This document shows, piece by piece, positions 1 to 7,359 of a DNA stretch of 31,973 nucleotides. Position numbers and translations under genes: made by a program. This stretch comes from an uncultured Dysgonomonas sp. GTDB taxonomy: Bacteria; Bacteroidota; Bacteroidia; Bacteroidales; Dysgonomonadaceae. Within the stretch, counting starts at the first letter, position 1; each line of letters opens with the position of its first letter. The notes below the pieces were generated by a model. That model did no database searches. It saw only the letters and a program-made list of their open reading frames with translations, and had not been told where the DNA came from. The stretch is taken from positions 1-31,973 of the forward strand of contig CALKIV010000067.1 of the NCBI GenBank assembly GCA_937995835.1, given 5' to 3'.

Positions 1-90
1 TGCAGGGGTCGGGCTTTTCGCAGTAGTCCTCGCCCTGTCGGGCTGTGGGCTACTCAGCTGCAATCCCTCACGCAGGCTGACGCTAAATTA
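1..90. repeat. GC-rich hairpin-forming intergenic element
   Basis: This stretch is much richer in G and C than the AT-rich sequence after it and holds no convincing gene. It contains nested inverted repeats: AGTAG at 22-26 pairs with CTACT at 50-54, and inside that GCCC at 32-35 pairs with GGGC at 40-43 around a TGTC loop. It lies just beyond the 3' end of the minus-strand membrane protein gene, so it could act in termination, but there is no T-tract. The composition and structure suggest a dispersed intergenic repeat. That is an inference, because only one copy is visible here and the left edge is cut by the window. Confidence 0.4.
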
Positions 91-94
91 CAAC

Positions 95-517
95 TCATCC
101 TAAAATTACAATAAAGAAGAGTTCAATAAGAAAAAAAATCGTAAAGACAAGTATCATTCCAATGATAGAGATCACAGCGGTACGTCCCCAACCATGTATT
201 CGGTCGTCCTCCATCTTTAATTGGTAGATTTCGTTACCTTGCACTGCTTTGGCAATCAAAATGATGATGAAAGCTGAAATGAAGGCGACTGCAATACGCG
301 GAAGACCGATGATGGAGTGTAAATCGTGCCCTATGATCTGAAAAACAACATATGCTAAGGCAAAGACCCACGTCAACATCACGTTTTCGTCCTTGCCTAC
401 TGCTTTATAATTTTCTGCCATCATGTAGCCTGCCACTAATGGTCCACCTAGTAGCGCCCCCACAAATATAGATTGTTCGTTATAGCCTTTTCTTTCTTCT
501 TCGTTAAATATGCTCAT
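95..517 (-). CDS. small multi-pass membrane protein of unknown function
   Basis: This encodes a 140-residue protein with no recognised enzymatic motif. The first 18 residues are polar (MSIFNEEERKGYNEQ), followed by four hydrophobic stretches at about residues 17-33, 48-64, 70-92 and 113-139. A charged loop with EDDRIHGWGR lies at about 102-111. The pattern is that of a small inner-membrane protein with three or four helices and no cleavable signal. The start follows from the ATG at 515-517, with stop TGA at 95-97. No operon partner is adjacent, since the next minus-strand gene ends about 270 bp upstream. Homologues are probably conserved hypothetical proteins in Bacteroidales, but I do not recognise the family. 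Confidence 0.75.
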   Translation of the reverse strand: MSIFNEEERKGYNEQSIFVGALLGGPLVAGYMMAENYKAVGKDENVMLTWVFALAYVVFQIIGHDLHSIIGLPRIAVAFISAFIIILIAKAVQGNEIYQLKMEDDRIHGWGRTAVISIIGMILVFTIFFLIELFFIVILG

Positions 518-749
518 AGTCTTTCGTGTTGTTAATAATTGAGCTTAGTTATGCTTTGTTAAAAGTAGTAAAAAAGTATAGAGTATGATCATTTACATCT
601 GTTTTCTTTTTTGTCCTTGTAGATAAGTTGGTTGTAGAAAAGATACTATTTTCATTTTTGATATATATTAAAGTTGCCTCAACTTTTTGCTCTGTGGTTT
701 AAATAAAAATCAAGATAGATGATCTATGAAGAATAAGGAAAGGATTTGT

Positions 750-794
750 CACTTACAAACCCAATACTTATCACTTTCAACTCACCACTTACAA
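750..794. repeat. short degenerate direct repeats (CACTTACAA-like)
   Basis: Three near-identical 9-mers occur on the plus strand: CACTTACAA at 750-758, CACTTTCAA at 772-780 and CACTTACAA at 786-794. The last overlaps the stop codon of the HD phosphohydrolase gene (789-791). They are simple, low-complexity repeats at the 3' end of that gene. No function is evident. The rest of the 518-788 gap shows only AT-rich sequence. Confidence 0.45.
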
Positions 795-2015
795 CTTAAG
801 ATAAGCAAAATAATGTTTCTCGACCATCTTCGACAGCAACTCGATGTTGAGCATATCAGAAGCCTCAGAAATGTCCTTGATGGTGCCATCGTTATACAGA
901 ATCTCTATTTTGTCGTCCCACTCGCTATACATCTGTGTGTTGATGGAGTCTACAAAGTATAGATAATCAATCTCTTCGTCGCTGATCTTCAAGCTTTTTT
1001 TACAGTCAGCCCTAAACTGTTCTATCTGCTGAGGGGTAGGGGGCTCGTGGCTCACCACTATCTTGAACAGCTTGCGACAAACGATGCCCTCACTCAAACG
1101 TGAAAGAACCGTGTCAGGATGCGACATCCAAATCTTTAGCGAGCACCAAATATCATTATCGTCCAACATGGCCAGATTGCGCAACACCAACTCTCTGTTG
1201 TTGCGAAAGAAATCCTTATCCACACGATTCTCCAAAAAGAAGGTAAAGGCCGGAGGTGCAAAAAGCTTTTCGCCTCGGTCCGTAAGCCACTTAGCCCTTC
1301 GGAATGTTTGAATCAGCATCTTTTCGGCAGCCACAGCAGTTTTGTGCAGATATACCTGCCAGTACATCAACCGTCTAGACATCAGGAAGTTTTCTATGGA
1401 ATAGATTCCCTTAGCCTCCACCACCAAGCGATCGTCTCGCAGATCGAGCATCTTGATGATACGTGCCGAACCGATATTACCCTCTGTGACGCCCGTAAAG
1501 AAGCTGTCGCGACGCAGATAGTCCAATCTGTCTACATCCAGCTGACCACTAACCAATTGATGCAGAAAACGCTTCGGATATTCATCCTTGAAGATCTTGA
1601 TACAAGTGTCGAGTTTCCCTCCAAAATCTTGATTGAGAAGCTCCATCAATCCAAGTGAAAATTCCTCATGCGCCACCTCGTTGGTCAACGTATGTTCCAG
1701 CACATGCGAAAAAGGACCATGACCAATATCGTGCAACAAGATGCAAGCCAGTGCTCCGTTTGCCTCCTCGCTGGTGATCTCATGCCCCTTGAAGCGCAGA
1801 TTATAGATTGCTTCATTCATCAGATACATCGCCCCTATGGAGTGGTGCAGACGCGTATGCTGTGCTCCCGGATACACAAAGGAAGCCAAGCCCAATTGGC
1901 GAATGCGTTGCAGACGCTGAAAGATAGGGTGCTGGATGAGCTGATAGAGAAAATCGTTGGGTATGGTGATGAATCCGAAAACCGGATCGTTGATTATTTT
2001 CTTTTTATTAGACAT
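789..2015 (-). CDS. HD-superfamily metal-dependent phosphohydrolase (COG1078-like)
   Basis: This is a 408-residue cytoplasmic protein of the HD superfamily related to dNTP triphosphohydrolases. The signature is complete: H53-T-R55-x-x-H58-S-I-G, then LLH95-D96-IGHGPFSH104, then LD160-V-D162-R163-LD165-YLRRDS. These histidines and aspartates bind the divalent metal in this family. Members hydrolyse phosphoester or nucleotide triphosphate bonds; some act on dNTPs, but the substrate cannot be read from this sequence. The length is typical of COG1078 proteins. A TAnnTTTG-type -7 box on the minus strand (2141-2148) lies about 125 bp before the ATG, so the gene appears to have its own promoter and a leader carrying an 8-bp tandem repeat. 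No operon partner is seen. Confidence 0.9.
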   Translation of the reverse strand: MSNKKKIINDPVFGFITIPNDFLYQLIQHPIFQRLQRIRQLGLASFVYPGAQHTRLHHSIGAMYLMNEAIYNLRFKGHEITSEEANGALACILLHDIGHGPFSHVLEHTLTNEVAHEEFSLGLMELLNQDFGGKLDTCIKIFKDEYPKRFLHQLVSGQLDVDRLDYLRRDSFFTGVTEGNIGSARIIKMLDLRDDRLVVEAKGIYSIENFLMSRRLMYWQVYLHKTAVAAEKMLIQTFRRAKWLTDRGEKLFAPPAFTFFLENRVDKDFFRNNRELVLRNLAMLDDNDIWCSLKIWMSHPDTVLSRLSEGIVCRKLFKIVVSHEPPTPQQIEQFRADCKKSLKISDEEIDYLYFVDSINTQMYSEWDDKIEILYNDGTIKDISEASDMLNIELLSKMVEKHYFAYLKL

Positions 2016-2026
2016 TGATATGTTTA

Positions 2027-2082
2027 AGTTTGCAAGTAAAAGAGTTTACAAGTAGACGAGTAGTCAAGTTTATCAGTAGACT
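2027..2082. repeat. degenerate 8-bp tandem repeat, about seven units
   Basis: Read on the plus strand this divides into successive 8-mers: AGTTTGCA, AGTAAAAG, AGTTTACA, AGTAGACG, AGTAGTCA, AGTTTATC and AGTAGACT. Every unit begins with AGT and several end in CA or AC. It starts about 12 bp upstream of the HD phosphohydrolase start codon, inside its predicted untranslated leader. This is a degenerate microsatellite-like array. It could vary in length or affect the leader, but no function can be shown. Confidence 0.6.
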
Positions 2083-2140
2083 AAAAAACTCCGTGTTACT
2101 CCTTTTACTTTGTGGTAAAAAAGTCTAGACCATTTCTCTA

Positions 2141-2148
2141 CAAAAGTA
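2141..2148 (-). promoter_or_regulatory. putative Bacteroidetes -7 promoter element for the HD phosphohydrolase gene
   Basis: The plus-strand octamer CAAAAGTA reads TACTTTTG on the minus strand, an exact match to the Bacteroidetes -7 consensus TAnnTTTG. It lies about 125 bp upstream of the HD gene start. No clear -33 TTTG lies at the expected distance, so the call rests on the -7 box alone. Confidence 0.4.
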
Positions 2149-2321
2149 AGAAGATTTCATCATATTTGAATAAAATAAATCTAAAGACTAACAACATGAG
2201 CATTTTAATAGAACAATTAGAAAAAGAACTTCCATCCATAAGATAGTAATTTATACTAAAATCTTATACCGATCCGTGTGAACAGAGGAGGACAAGGCTT
2301 CTAAAAAAGGAGCTAAAGTGA

Positions 2322-2351
2322 TTGTATATTTTACATTTCTTCCTACTTTTG
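2322..2351 (+). promoter_or_regulatory. putative promoter of the TerC-family gene
   Basis: TACTTTTG at 2344-2351 matches the Bacteroidetes -7 consensus TAnnTTTG exactly. A TTG at 2322-2324 lies 19 bases before it, where the -33 element is expected. Transcription would start near 2357. That is downstream of an in-frame GTG at 2318 and upstream of the ATG at 2384, so the site decides the start choice for the TerC gene. Confidence 0.55.
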
Positions 2352-2383
2352 CATGTGTAATTAAATCAATTTACATTTTTGAT

Positions 2384-3196
2384 ATGGAAATCTTAGAGAC
2401 CTTTCTCCTTCCCAGTGCATGGATAGCACTAGCTGCTTTAGCTTTTCTAGAAATCGTTTTGGGTATTGATAACATCGTTTTTTTATCTATTATTTCATCC
2501 AAATTACCTGCCGAACAGCAACCCAAAGCCCGAACAACAGGGCTTGTTTTGGCCATGTTTATGCGCATAGCACTTCTGTTTTGCATTTCGTGGTTGATGC
2601 AACTGACCAAGCCGATCTTCACCTTCGACACCTTTTGGCTCGATGGGTCTATCTCCGGACAGAGCATCATTATCTTTGTGGGAGGTCTGTTTTTATTATA
2701 TAAGAGTGTTTCGGAAATTCATCATAAGCTAGAGGGGCACGACCCGAATAGCCCACATGTTAGTGCAAAGAAAGTTGGTTTTGTGGCTGTTATAGCACAG
2801 ATCATCGCACTGGACATTGTTTTCTCGTTCGACAGCGTGCTGACAGCTGTGGGAATGGTCAGTTTCGAAGAATTTGGCTATGTAAAAGCCATGACCGTGA
2901 TGGTGACAGCCGTCGTACTTGCCGTATTGGTGATGCTTGCTTTTTCGGGTCCGGTGAGCCGTTTTGTTAACGAACATCCCACCATACAGATGCTTGCTCT
3001 GTCGTTCCTGATCCTCATCGGAGTGATGCTATTGGCAGAATCTGCACATTTGTCGCAAATCAAGATTTTTGACACTACTGTGGGGGCTATTCCCAAAGGA
3101 TATATCTATTTTGCCATCGCTTTCTCGCTAGGTGTGGAAACACTGAATATGAAACTCAGTAAACGGAAAAAGGCAAAAGCAGTAGATAAAAAATAA
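2384..3196 (+). CDS. TerC/Alx-family integral membrane protein
   Basis: This encodes a 270-residue inner-membrane protein of the TerC family (tellurite-resistance and manganese/metal homeostasis relatives). Both family signatures are present: FLEIVLGIDNIVFLS near the N terminus and LDIVFSFDSVLTAVGM in the middle, each placing acidic residues inside hydrophobic segments. About seven transmembrane helices can be traced, and the tail is very basic (KLSKRKKAKAVDKK). The ATG at 2384 is chosen over the in-frame GTG at 2318 because a good promoter lies between them. In characterised relatives these proteins are linked to Mn2+ export or to metalation of exoenzymes. Which role applies here is not known. 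It is transcribed alone and ends at a strong hairpin. Confidence 0.92.
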   Translation: MEILETFLLPSAWIALAALAFLEIVLGIDNIVFLSIISSKLPAEQQPKARTTGLVLAMFMRIALLFCISWLMQLTKPIFTFDTFWLDGSISGQSIIIFVGGLFLLYKSVSEIHHKLEGHDPNSPHVSAKKVGFVAVIAQIIALDIVFSFDSVLTAVGMVSFEEFGYVKAMTVMVTAVVLAVLVMLAFSGPVSRFVNEHPTIQMLALSFLILIGVMLLAESAHLSQIKIFDTTVGAIPKGYIYFAIAFSLGVETLNMKLSKRKKAKAVDKK

Positions 3197-3223
3197 GGCT
3201 GTGCCATGTGAACAGTCACAAAT

Positions 3224-3260
3224 TAGCCCCAAAGAAGACAATTATTCTTCTTTGGGGCTA
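3224..3260. terminator. bidirectional terminator between convergent genes
   Basis: A perfect 15-bp inverted repeat (3224-3238 and 3246-3260) surrounds a 7-base loop, with AAA/TTT flanks that extend the pairing through one wobble. It sits 27 bp after the TerC stop codon and about 30 bp after the stop of the convergent FISUMP gene, so it probably terminates both transcripts. Confidence 0.85.
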
Positions 3261-3288
3261 GTTTGTTAATACAATAATATGCTGTTGG

Positions 3289-4518
3289 TTATCGTTTACA
3301 ACGTACTAATTGCATATTAGTTTGAAACACAGCAAAACGACGTAACTCTCCTCCTGTGGTCGTTCTGCGGTACCATGCAGTTTCTCCACCTATGCCTGTA
3401 CTAGTAGACCAATATTCAGCATTTTTCCCCCAGTTTAGCTGTATGTTTTCATAAGCGTTAGTGCTACCTCCTACAAGCAAAACATCAAATCCTCCAAGAG
3501 CACTGGGCAAACTTTTTCCAAAAATAAAGGATGAAGGATTAGTTTCAGGTACTTTGCACACCGAATTCATAGCATTACCATGACCGTTGCCACGTACGCT
3601 GTCTTCTGTGTCCCATGCAGGCTTCCATGTGCCCCATTGTGCCACTTCTTCAGCTGTGAATGAGCTATACTTCCATGCATTGTTGTGGATTTCGGCTTCT
3701 AATTCATTCCACTCTCTATCTGTAGGAACATGCCATCCGGGAGGGCAAATGCCCTGAATTTGAGGTAGCTGAGATTCTACACTCGAACCATGTCCAAAGT
3801 CATTAGCATCGTCGTTATGATCCCAAGCGCCCATGGTCGCAGCAGAGTAGGTGTAGAAAAGACCTTGTTTTTCAGTCCATGTATCCGGTACTTTATGAAA
3901 ATCGGAAACAACTTTTTTGCTAGTCGGATATCGATAAGCTTTATCTTTTGTATTTGCTCCTAAGTCTTTAGGGTTTATTTGTATAGGTTCCTGAGGAGCG
4001 GGGATGTATCTCATGTTCTCGAGCATCCATTCTCCTGCATCGCCAAACTTGCGATAGGGATACGTTTTTGAGTATTTGGCATCAGCCATCGCTCCTCCGT
4101 GAGGGCGTGTATCAGTATAGTACTTCACTTCTGGAGATGCTTTGATCCCATCTTGAGGCAACTTTTCCCACTCAGATCCATTCCAGACGTACATTCCCGG
4201 ATGGATAGGTGTAGCAGAACACCAATCTTCATTGACATTGTAGATCAGCAGCCCTATATGTTCTCTCTTGTCATAACTGCTGGTTGTGCTACCTATCGAC
4301 TTTGCTAATTCGGCATCTGTGGTCGGGGTTAGGTTGGTTAGCATTACTCGTGGTAGTCCTAGCCCCAGATAAGAAGAGCCATCAGTTTGCTGTTTTAAAT
4401 CCAATAAAGCTCCTTGGCTCGATTGGTTTGCACTACCAATTGTTACTTGTGCATATGCTTTGCTTGTCAAAAGTATTATAAAGCTAATAAGCATAAAATT
4501 AATGAGATTTTTATTCAT
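3289..4518 (-). CDS. secreted FISUMP-domain protein (Fibrobacter succinogenes major paralogous domain)
   Basis: This is a 409-residue exported protein. A signal peptide ends at AYA/Q (residue 23). It is followed by a module starting QVTIGS and running through GALLDLK, GLPRV, GLLIYNV and GMYVWNGSEWEKL (to about residue 118), which the LRR protein at 12602 also carries. The C-terminal half is a FISUMP domain (TIGR02145 type): FGDAGEWMLENMRYIP, then CPPGWHVPTDREWNELE, then LPSALGGFD, AEYWSTST and the terminal VRCKR. FISUMP proteins are surface or secreted proteins of the Fibrobacteres-Bacteroidetes group, and their exact function is not established. A CAAATATA at 4626-4633 (TATATTTG on the coding strand) may be the -7 element. 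The gene stands alone. Confidence 0.88.
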   Translation of the reverse strand: MNKNLINFMLISFIILLTSKAYAQVTIGSANQSSQGALLDLKQQTDGSSYLGLGLPRVMLTNLTPTTDAELAKSIGSTTSSYDKREHIGLLIYNVNEDWCSATPIHPGMYVWNGSEWEKLPQDGIKASPEVKYYTDTRPHGGAMADAKYSKTYPYRKFGDAGEWMLENMRYIPAPQEPIQINPKDLGANTKDKAYRYPTSKKVVSDFHKVPDTWTEKQGLFYTYSAATMGAWDHNDDANDFGHGSSVESQLPQIQGICPPGWHVPTDREWNELEAEIHNNAWKYSSFTAEEVAQWGTWKPAWDTEDSVRGNGHGNAMNSVCKVPETNPSSFIFGKSLPSALGGFDVLLVGGSTNAYENIQLNWGKNAEYWSTSTGIGGETAWYRRTTTGGELRRFAVFQTNMQLVRCKR

Positions 4519-4727
4519 ATAGTTTGTTTAAGGTTTGTGTCACAATGATTTATCACTACTCTTGAAATGACTTTCTAAAAAACATATAGAGTTATTTAGG
4601 TAGTGGATAAATTGATAACCTAACACAAATATAATTTTAAGTTTTCAATTTCGAACTAAAAAGATGTCTCTCTTTTTCTTTCTCTTGAATATTAACGTTT
4701 AATGTTGATGTTTTAAGAAAAATCTCA

Positions 4728-4759
4728 TTTGTTTTTCATGTTAAAATAGTTTACATTTG
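4728..4759 (+). promoter_or_regulatory. promoter of the two-gene secreted-protein operon
   Basis: TTTG at 4728-4731 and TACATTTG at 4752-4759 are separated by 20 bases, a full match to the Bacteroidetes -33/-7 promoter (TTTG, TAnnTTTG). Transcription would begin near 4766, so translation must start after that. This supports the ATG at 4811 over the TTG at 4757. Confidence 0.7.
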
Positions 4760-4810
4760 TTTCAAAAATTTCACATATATAAACTCTTAATAGTTTCAAA
4801 CTTTACTTTG

Positions 4811-5488
4811 ATGAAAATCAATACGATACTCTCCTTCTTGTGCTTTATGTTAGCCTTTAATGGCTTAGATGCGCAAAACAGCAATCTTATAAACAGCAAA
4901 AATTTTTCGTCACTATCATTCGTTTATGGTTGGTACAAAAATCCCAAAAATGACAAATGGACAACTAAAGACAGTGAAATAAAGGATATTGACAAGTTTG
5001 AGAGTTACACCATTTTTGCTCACAATGTTGACAACAAAGACGTGGTGTGCATCATGAAGTTATCTACCAAGTCGTCTATCTACACTTATGATATCTATCT
5101 CATAGATTTCCAAGACTATGCCAATCAAATTTCGAAATGGGAGGAACAAGCTACTTTTCGATTTCCTATCCTCAAGCAGTCGAAAGTAGAGGCAAAGAAA
5201 CTAAAGGAGATTAATTTAAACGATCTCAACTTCAGTGCAATGGAAGACTTGAAGACGAAAGAAAGCAACTTTATTTTCCAGTATAAATTTGAATACGATG
5301 ATACTGTAAAATTTCTATTCTATACCGAAGAGTGTGATAATGCTCGATGTCAGTTTGTGGGGTTGAATGGAAAAAATGCTAACTTGAACGTTTCATTGTT
5401 AGACACAGACGAACTTTTTGACAATTTCTTTTATAAAACGATGAAAGACAATTTCATTAAGTTTACGGATGCACCTCTGAAAAAGTAA
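4811..5488 (+). CDS. secreted protein of unknown function, first gene of a pair
   Basis: This encodes a 225-residue protein with a clear signal peptide (MKINTILSFLCFMLAFNGLDA, cleavage before QNS). The mature part is polar, rich in lysine, aspartate and aromatic residues, with no enzymatic motif I can name. Alternating hydrophobic and polar residues suggest a beta-rich periplasmic or surface fold. A pair of cysteines near the end (EECDNARCQF) could form a disulfide. The start at 4811 is preferred because the promoter ends at 4759 and the signal peptide is ideal from there; a longer in-frame reading from the TTG at 4757 would begin inside the -7 box. The next gene follows after 30 bp, so the two are probably co-transcribed. 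Confidence 0.75.
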   Translation: MKINTILSFLCFMLAFNGLDAQNSNLINSKNFSSLSFVYGWYKNPKNDKWTTKDSEIKDIDKFESYTIFAHNVDNKDVVCIMKLSTKSSIYTYDIYLIDFQDYANQISKWEEQATFRFPILKQSKVEAKKLKEINLNDLNFSAMEDLKTKESNFIFQYKFEYDDTVKFLFYTEECDNARCQFVGLNGKNANLNVSLLDTDELFDNFFYKTMKDNFIKFTDAPLKK

Positions 5489-5518
5489 TAATCTTTTAAT
5501 AAACTAATAAAACAACAC

Positions 5519-6151
5519 ATGTTACAGAAAAAGATCACATTGGCACTTGCATTGCTTATAATGTCTGCCACAGCTGTTTTTGCCCAACTTCCTTACTCCA
5601 AAATGCTTCCATTGACGGCCAAGGAGTTGAAAGAGAAGAAGTTTAAGTACGACTCGAACAAGAATAGACATACCTTGTCGAAGTCTAATAAAACGAATCA
5701 GACCATGAATGTGTTGTCTGCCATTGGAGGAGCCGGAGCGGACATAAAACCCCATCATGAAGACTATGTGGTTACTATACAAAAAGGGGCAAACGATGAG
5801 ACATCTTCTCTTAATGTATTGTTCTACAGCGATGACACGTATCACACAATTCAAAGTTGGGTAGCTGAAAACGATATTGAGGCAACTGAAACAAGTTCAG
5901 GTAAAATGAACATTACTAAGTTTACTGCAGATGGTTATACCGTGACTCTTTCGCTAGAAAGAGTGTCTATAACAGCAACTACAACAAACACAATGGCACG
6001 AGCAAAAAATATAGATGAATCCTACAATGTATATAACTATACCATCTATACAGATGTAGAGCCAGATTCTAAATGGCACAAAAAAGAAGCTGAAAAGAAG
6101 GCAAAGAAGAAATTGAAAGGAGACAAAGAAGATCTTGACGATTTGATGTAA
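5519..6151 (+). CDS. secreted protein of unknown function, second gene of a pair
   Basis: This encodes a 210-residue exported protein. The signal peptide is MLQKKITLALALLIMSATAVFA, with cleavage before QLP. The mature domain has a polar, beta-prone middle (residues about 80-180) and a highly charged tail with lysine clusters (KKEAEKKAKKKLKGDKEDLDDLM). I recognise no family or catalytic motif. It starts 30 bp after the preceding secreted protein and is followed by a strong terminator, so the two form a self-contained operon. A shared envelope role is likely, but nothing in the sequence shows what it is. Confidence 0.75.
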   Translation: MLQKKITLALALLIMSATAVFAQLPYSKMLPLTAKELKEKKFKYDSNKNRHTLSKSNKTNQTMNVLSAIGGAGADIKPHHEDYVVTIQKGANDETSSLNVLFYSDDTYHTIQSWVAENDIEATETSSGKMNITKFTADGYTVTLSLERVSITATTTNTMARAKNIDESYNVYNYTIYTDVEPDSKWHKKEAEKKAKKKLKGDKEDLDDLM

Positions 6152-6174
6152 AAAAGAGAATCACAATATATTTT

Positions 6175-6217
6175 ACAAAGGGAGACTACTTCATGATGAG
6201 GTAGTCTCCCCTTTTGT
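6175..6217. terminator. rho-independent terminator
   Basis: GGGAGACTAC at 6180-6189 pairs perfectly with GTAGTCTCCC at 6201-6210. Pairing can continue inward (TTCAT with ATGAG, one wobble) and outward (ACAAA with TTTTGT). A T-rich tail follows on the plus strand. It closes the secreted-protein operon and may also stop the convergent RNA-repair transcript. Confidence 0.85.
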
Positions 6218-6249
6218 ATTATAGTTTATAGACCTTAAAGCCTATCGTA

Positions 6250-7359
6250 TTATACGATATAATGCACCTCATGCGCTTCTGTTTTTTGAGGGATCTCTAA
6301 GTTTATCAGCATTTTATCTAATACATTCTCGGGTAGAGGATACGCTCTGTTCTTATTCTGATTTCGCCAAACATTGTATGGCTTTTCTAGATAATGTATA
6401 GATACATATGCTCCGTAGTCCACAAATAGGTCTACCAACTGTTTACGCATCAAGCCGGTGATATTTGTAGCATTCCAAATGAAATCTTGTCCTACTCTCA
6501 GATTTGTCCTTGCCTGTTCTTTAGCTTCCTGAACCACCCATCCGTTGCGTTTTTTGTCCGTTGGGCTGATCTTATTCTTTCTTCTGATCTCGTCTAAACT
6601 AATCACAGGTAGATCTTTATCTAGAGATTTAAGATAATAATCCTTTCCCATTCCTGGCAACCCTGATAGCAAAATCACCTTTGATCTAAAATCTTCGAAA
6701 GGCACATAATCTACAAAAGCATCATCCGTATTAAAGTAGTGATACCGAGCACTATTCGTCTCAAATGTCTTTTCCTTTCCCCAGCAATCTTGCTCTTTGC
6801 AATAGAGATCAAAAAGGTCGAGCGAATAGAGCAACTGATCGAGATCTTGACAAATACGACCTCTGGCATCTGCCTCAGCTATCATCCTCAAATATTTTGT
6901 GTTAAGCCTTAATGAAGCCTCCAGAACTTTCTTCTGCGAATCGTCCTTTTCCATCAACCACAAGGGTAAACCATGCAAACGCACCAAAGAAACGATGTGC
7001 TCACGCAAATGAAAAGGAGTCTCAATGTCCCTAAATAAGATTTGACGGGCTGTCCGCTCTCCTTTCTTGGCATGCCCAGGTGCATGAATGATGCCGTTGC
7101 CCTCATCCTCAGATGTTGATCGCTTTTCTACATCATGTAGTAGTGCCACTGCCCATAGTAGTTCTCTGTCTTGATCTGTCAGCGAAGCATAATTGGGCAA
7201 TTGGCTGAGCTCAGCCATCACCATCTGTGTGTGAATAGCCACATTACCCTCTGCATGGTGTAGCTTGTGTTGGGCGACATATTGCATATGATTGACCCAC
7301 GAAAATTGCTTTTCCAGATCATCCCATTTCTTATTCTCGGTCAATTTCCAAATCATCAT
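6250..7359 (-). CDS. HD-Pnk: HD-domain phosphoesterase fused to 5'-OH polynucleotide kinase
   Basis: This 369-residue protein joins two RNA end-healing domains. Residues about 30-185 form an HD domain (H35, H43, LLH75-D76-VEK, H92, H96, then a helix with H121). Residues about 226-369 form a P-loop kinase like the T4 Pnkp 5' kinase: GLPGMGKD (233-240), SLDEIRR with D256, a WNATN motif at 295-299, and an arginine-rich lid near 332-338. The same architecture was characterised in Runella slithyformis HD-Pnk, where the HD domain removes 2',3'-cyclic or 3' phosphate and the kinase phosphorylates 5'-OH ends. The start overlaps the end of the RNA ligase gene by 29 bp (26 bp if the ATG at 7354-7356 is used), so translation is probably coupled. 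The product prepares broken RNA (possibly DNA) ends for the neighbouring ligase. Confidence 0.9.
   Translation of the reverse strand: MMIWKLTENKKWDDLEKQFSWVNHMQYVAQHKLHHAEGNVAIHTQMVMAELSQLPNYASLTDQDRELLWAVALLHDVEKRSTSEDEGNGIIHAPGHAKKGERTARQILFRDIETPFHLREHIVSLVRLHGLPLWLMEKDDSQKKVLEASLRLNTKYLRMIAEADARGRICQDLDQLLYSLDLFDLYCKEQDCWGKEKTFETNSARYHYFNTDDAFVDYVPFEDFRSKVILLSGLPGMGKDYYLKSLDKDLPVISLDEIRRKNKISPTDKKRNGWVVQEAKEQARTNLRVGQDFIWNATNITGLMRKQLVDLFVDYGAYVSIHYLEKPYNVWRNQNKNRAYPLPENVLDKMLINLEIPQKTEAHEVHYIV

Noticed and set aside
1063..2018. Several plus-strand open frames opposite the HD phosphohydrolase gene.
   Set aside because: They are antisense shadows of a gene with an intact catalytic signature, and none shows a motif of its own.
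2196..2246. A 16-codon reading frame (MSILIEQLEKELPSIR) that looks like the N terminus of a protein.
   Set aside because: It stops after 16 codons, no continuation is found in the other frames, and it lies in an otherwise non-coding gap. It could be a gene remnant but cannot be supported.
2318..2383. A longer TerC protein beginning at GTG 2318.
   Set aside because: A matching promoter with its -7 box at 2344-2351 lies inside this extension, and the added residues are not part of the family.
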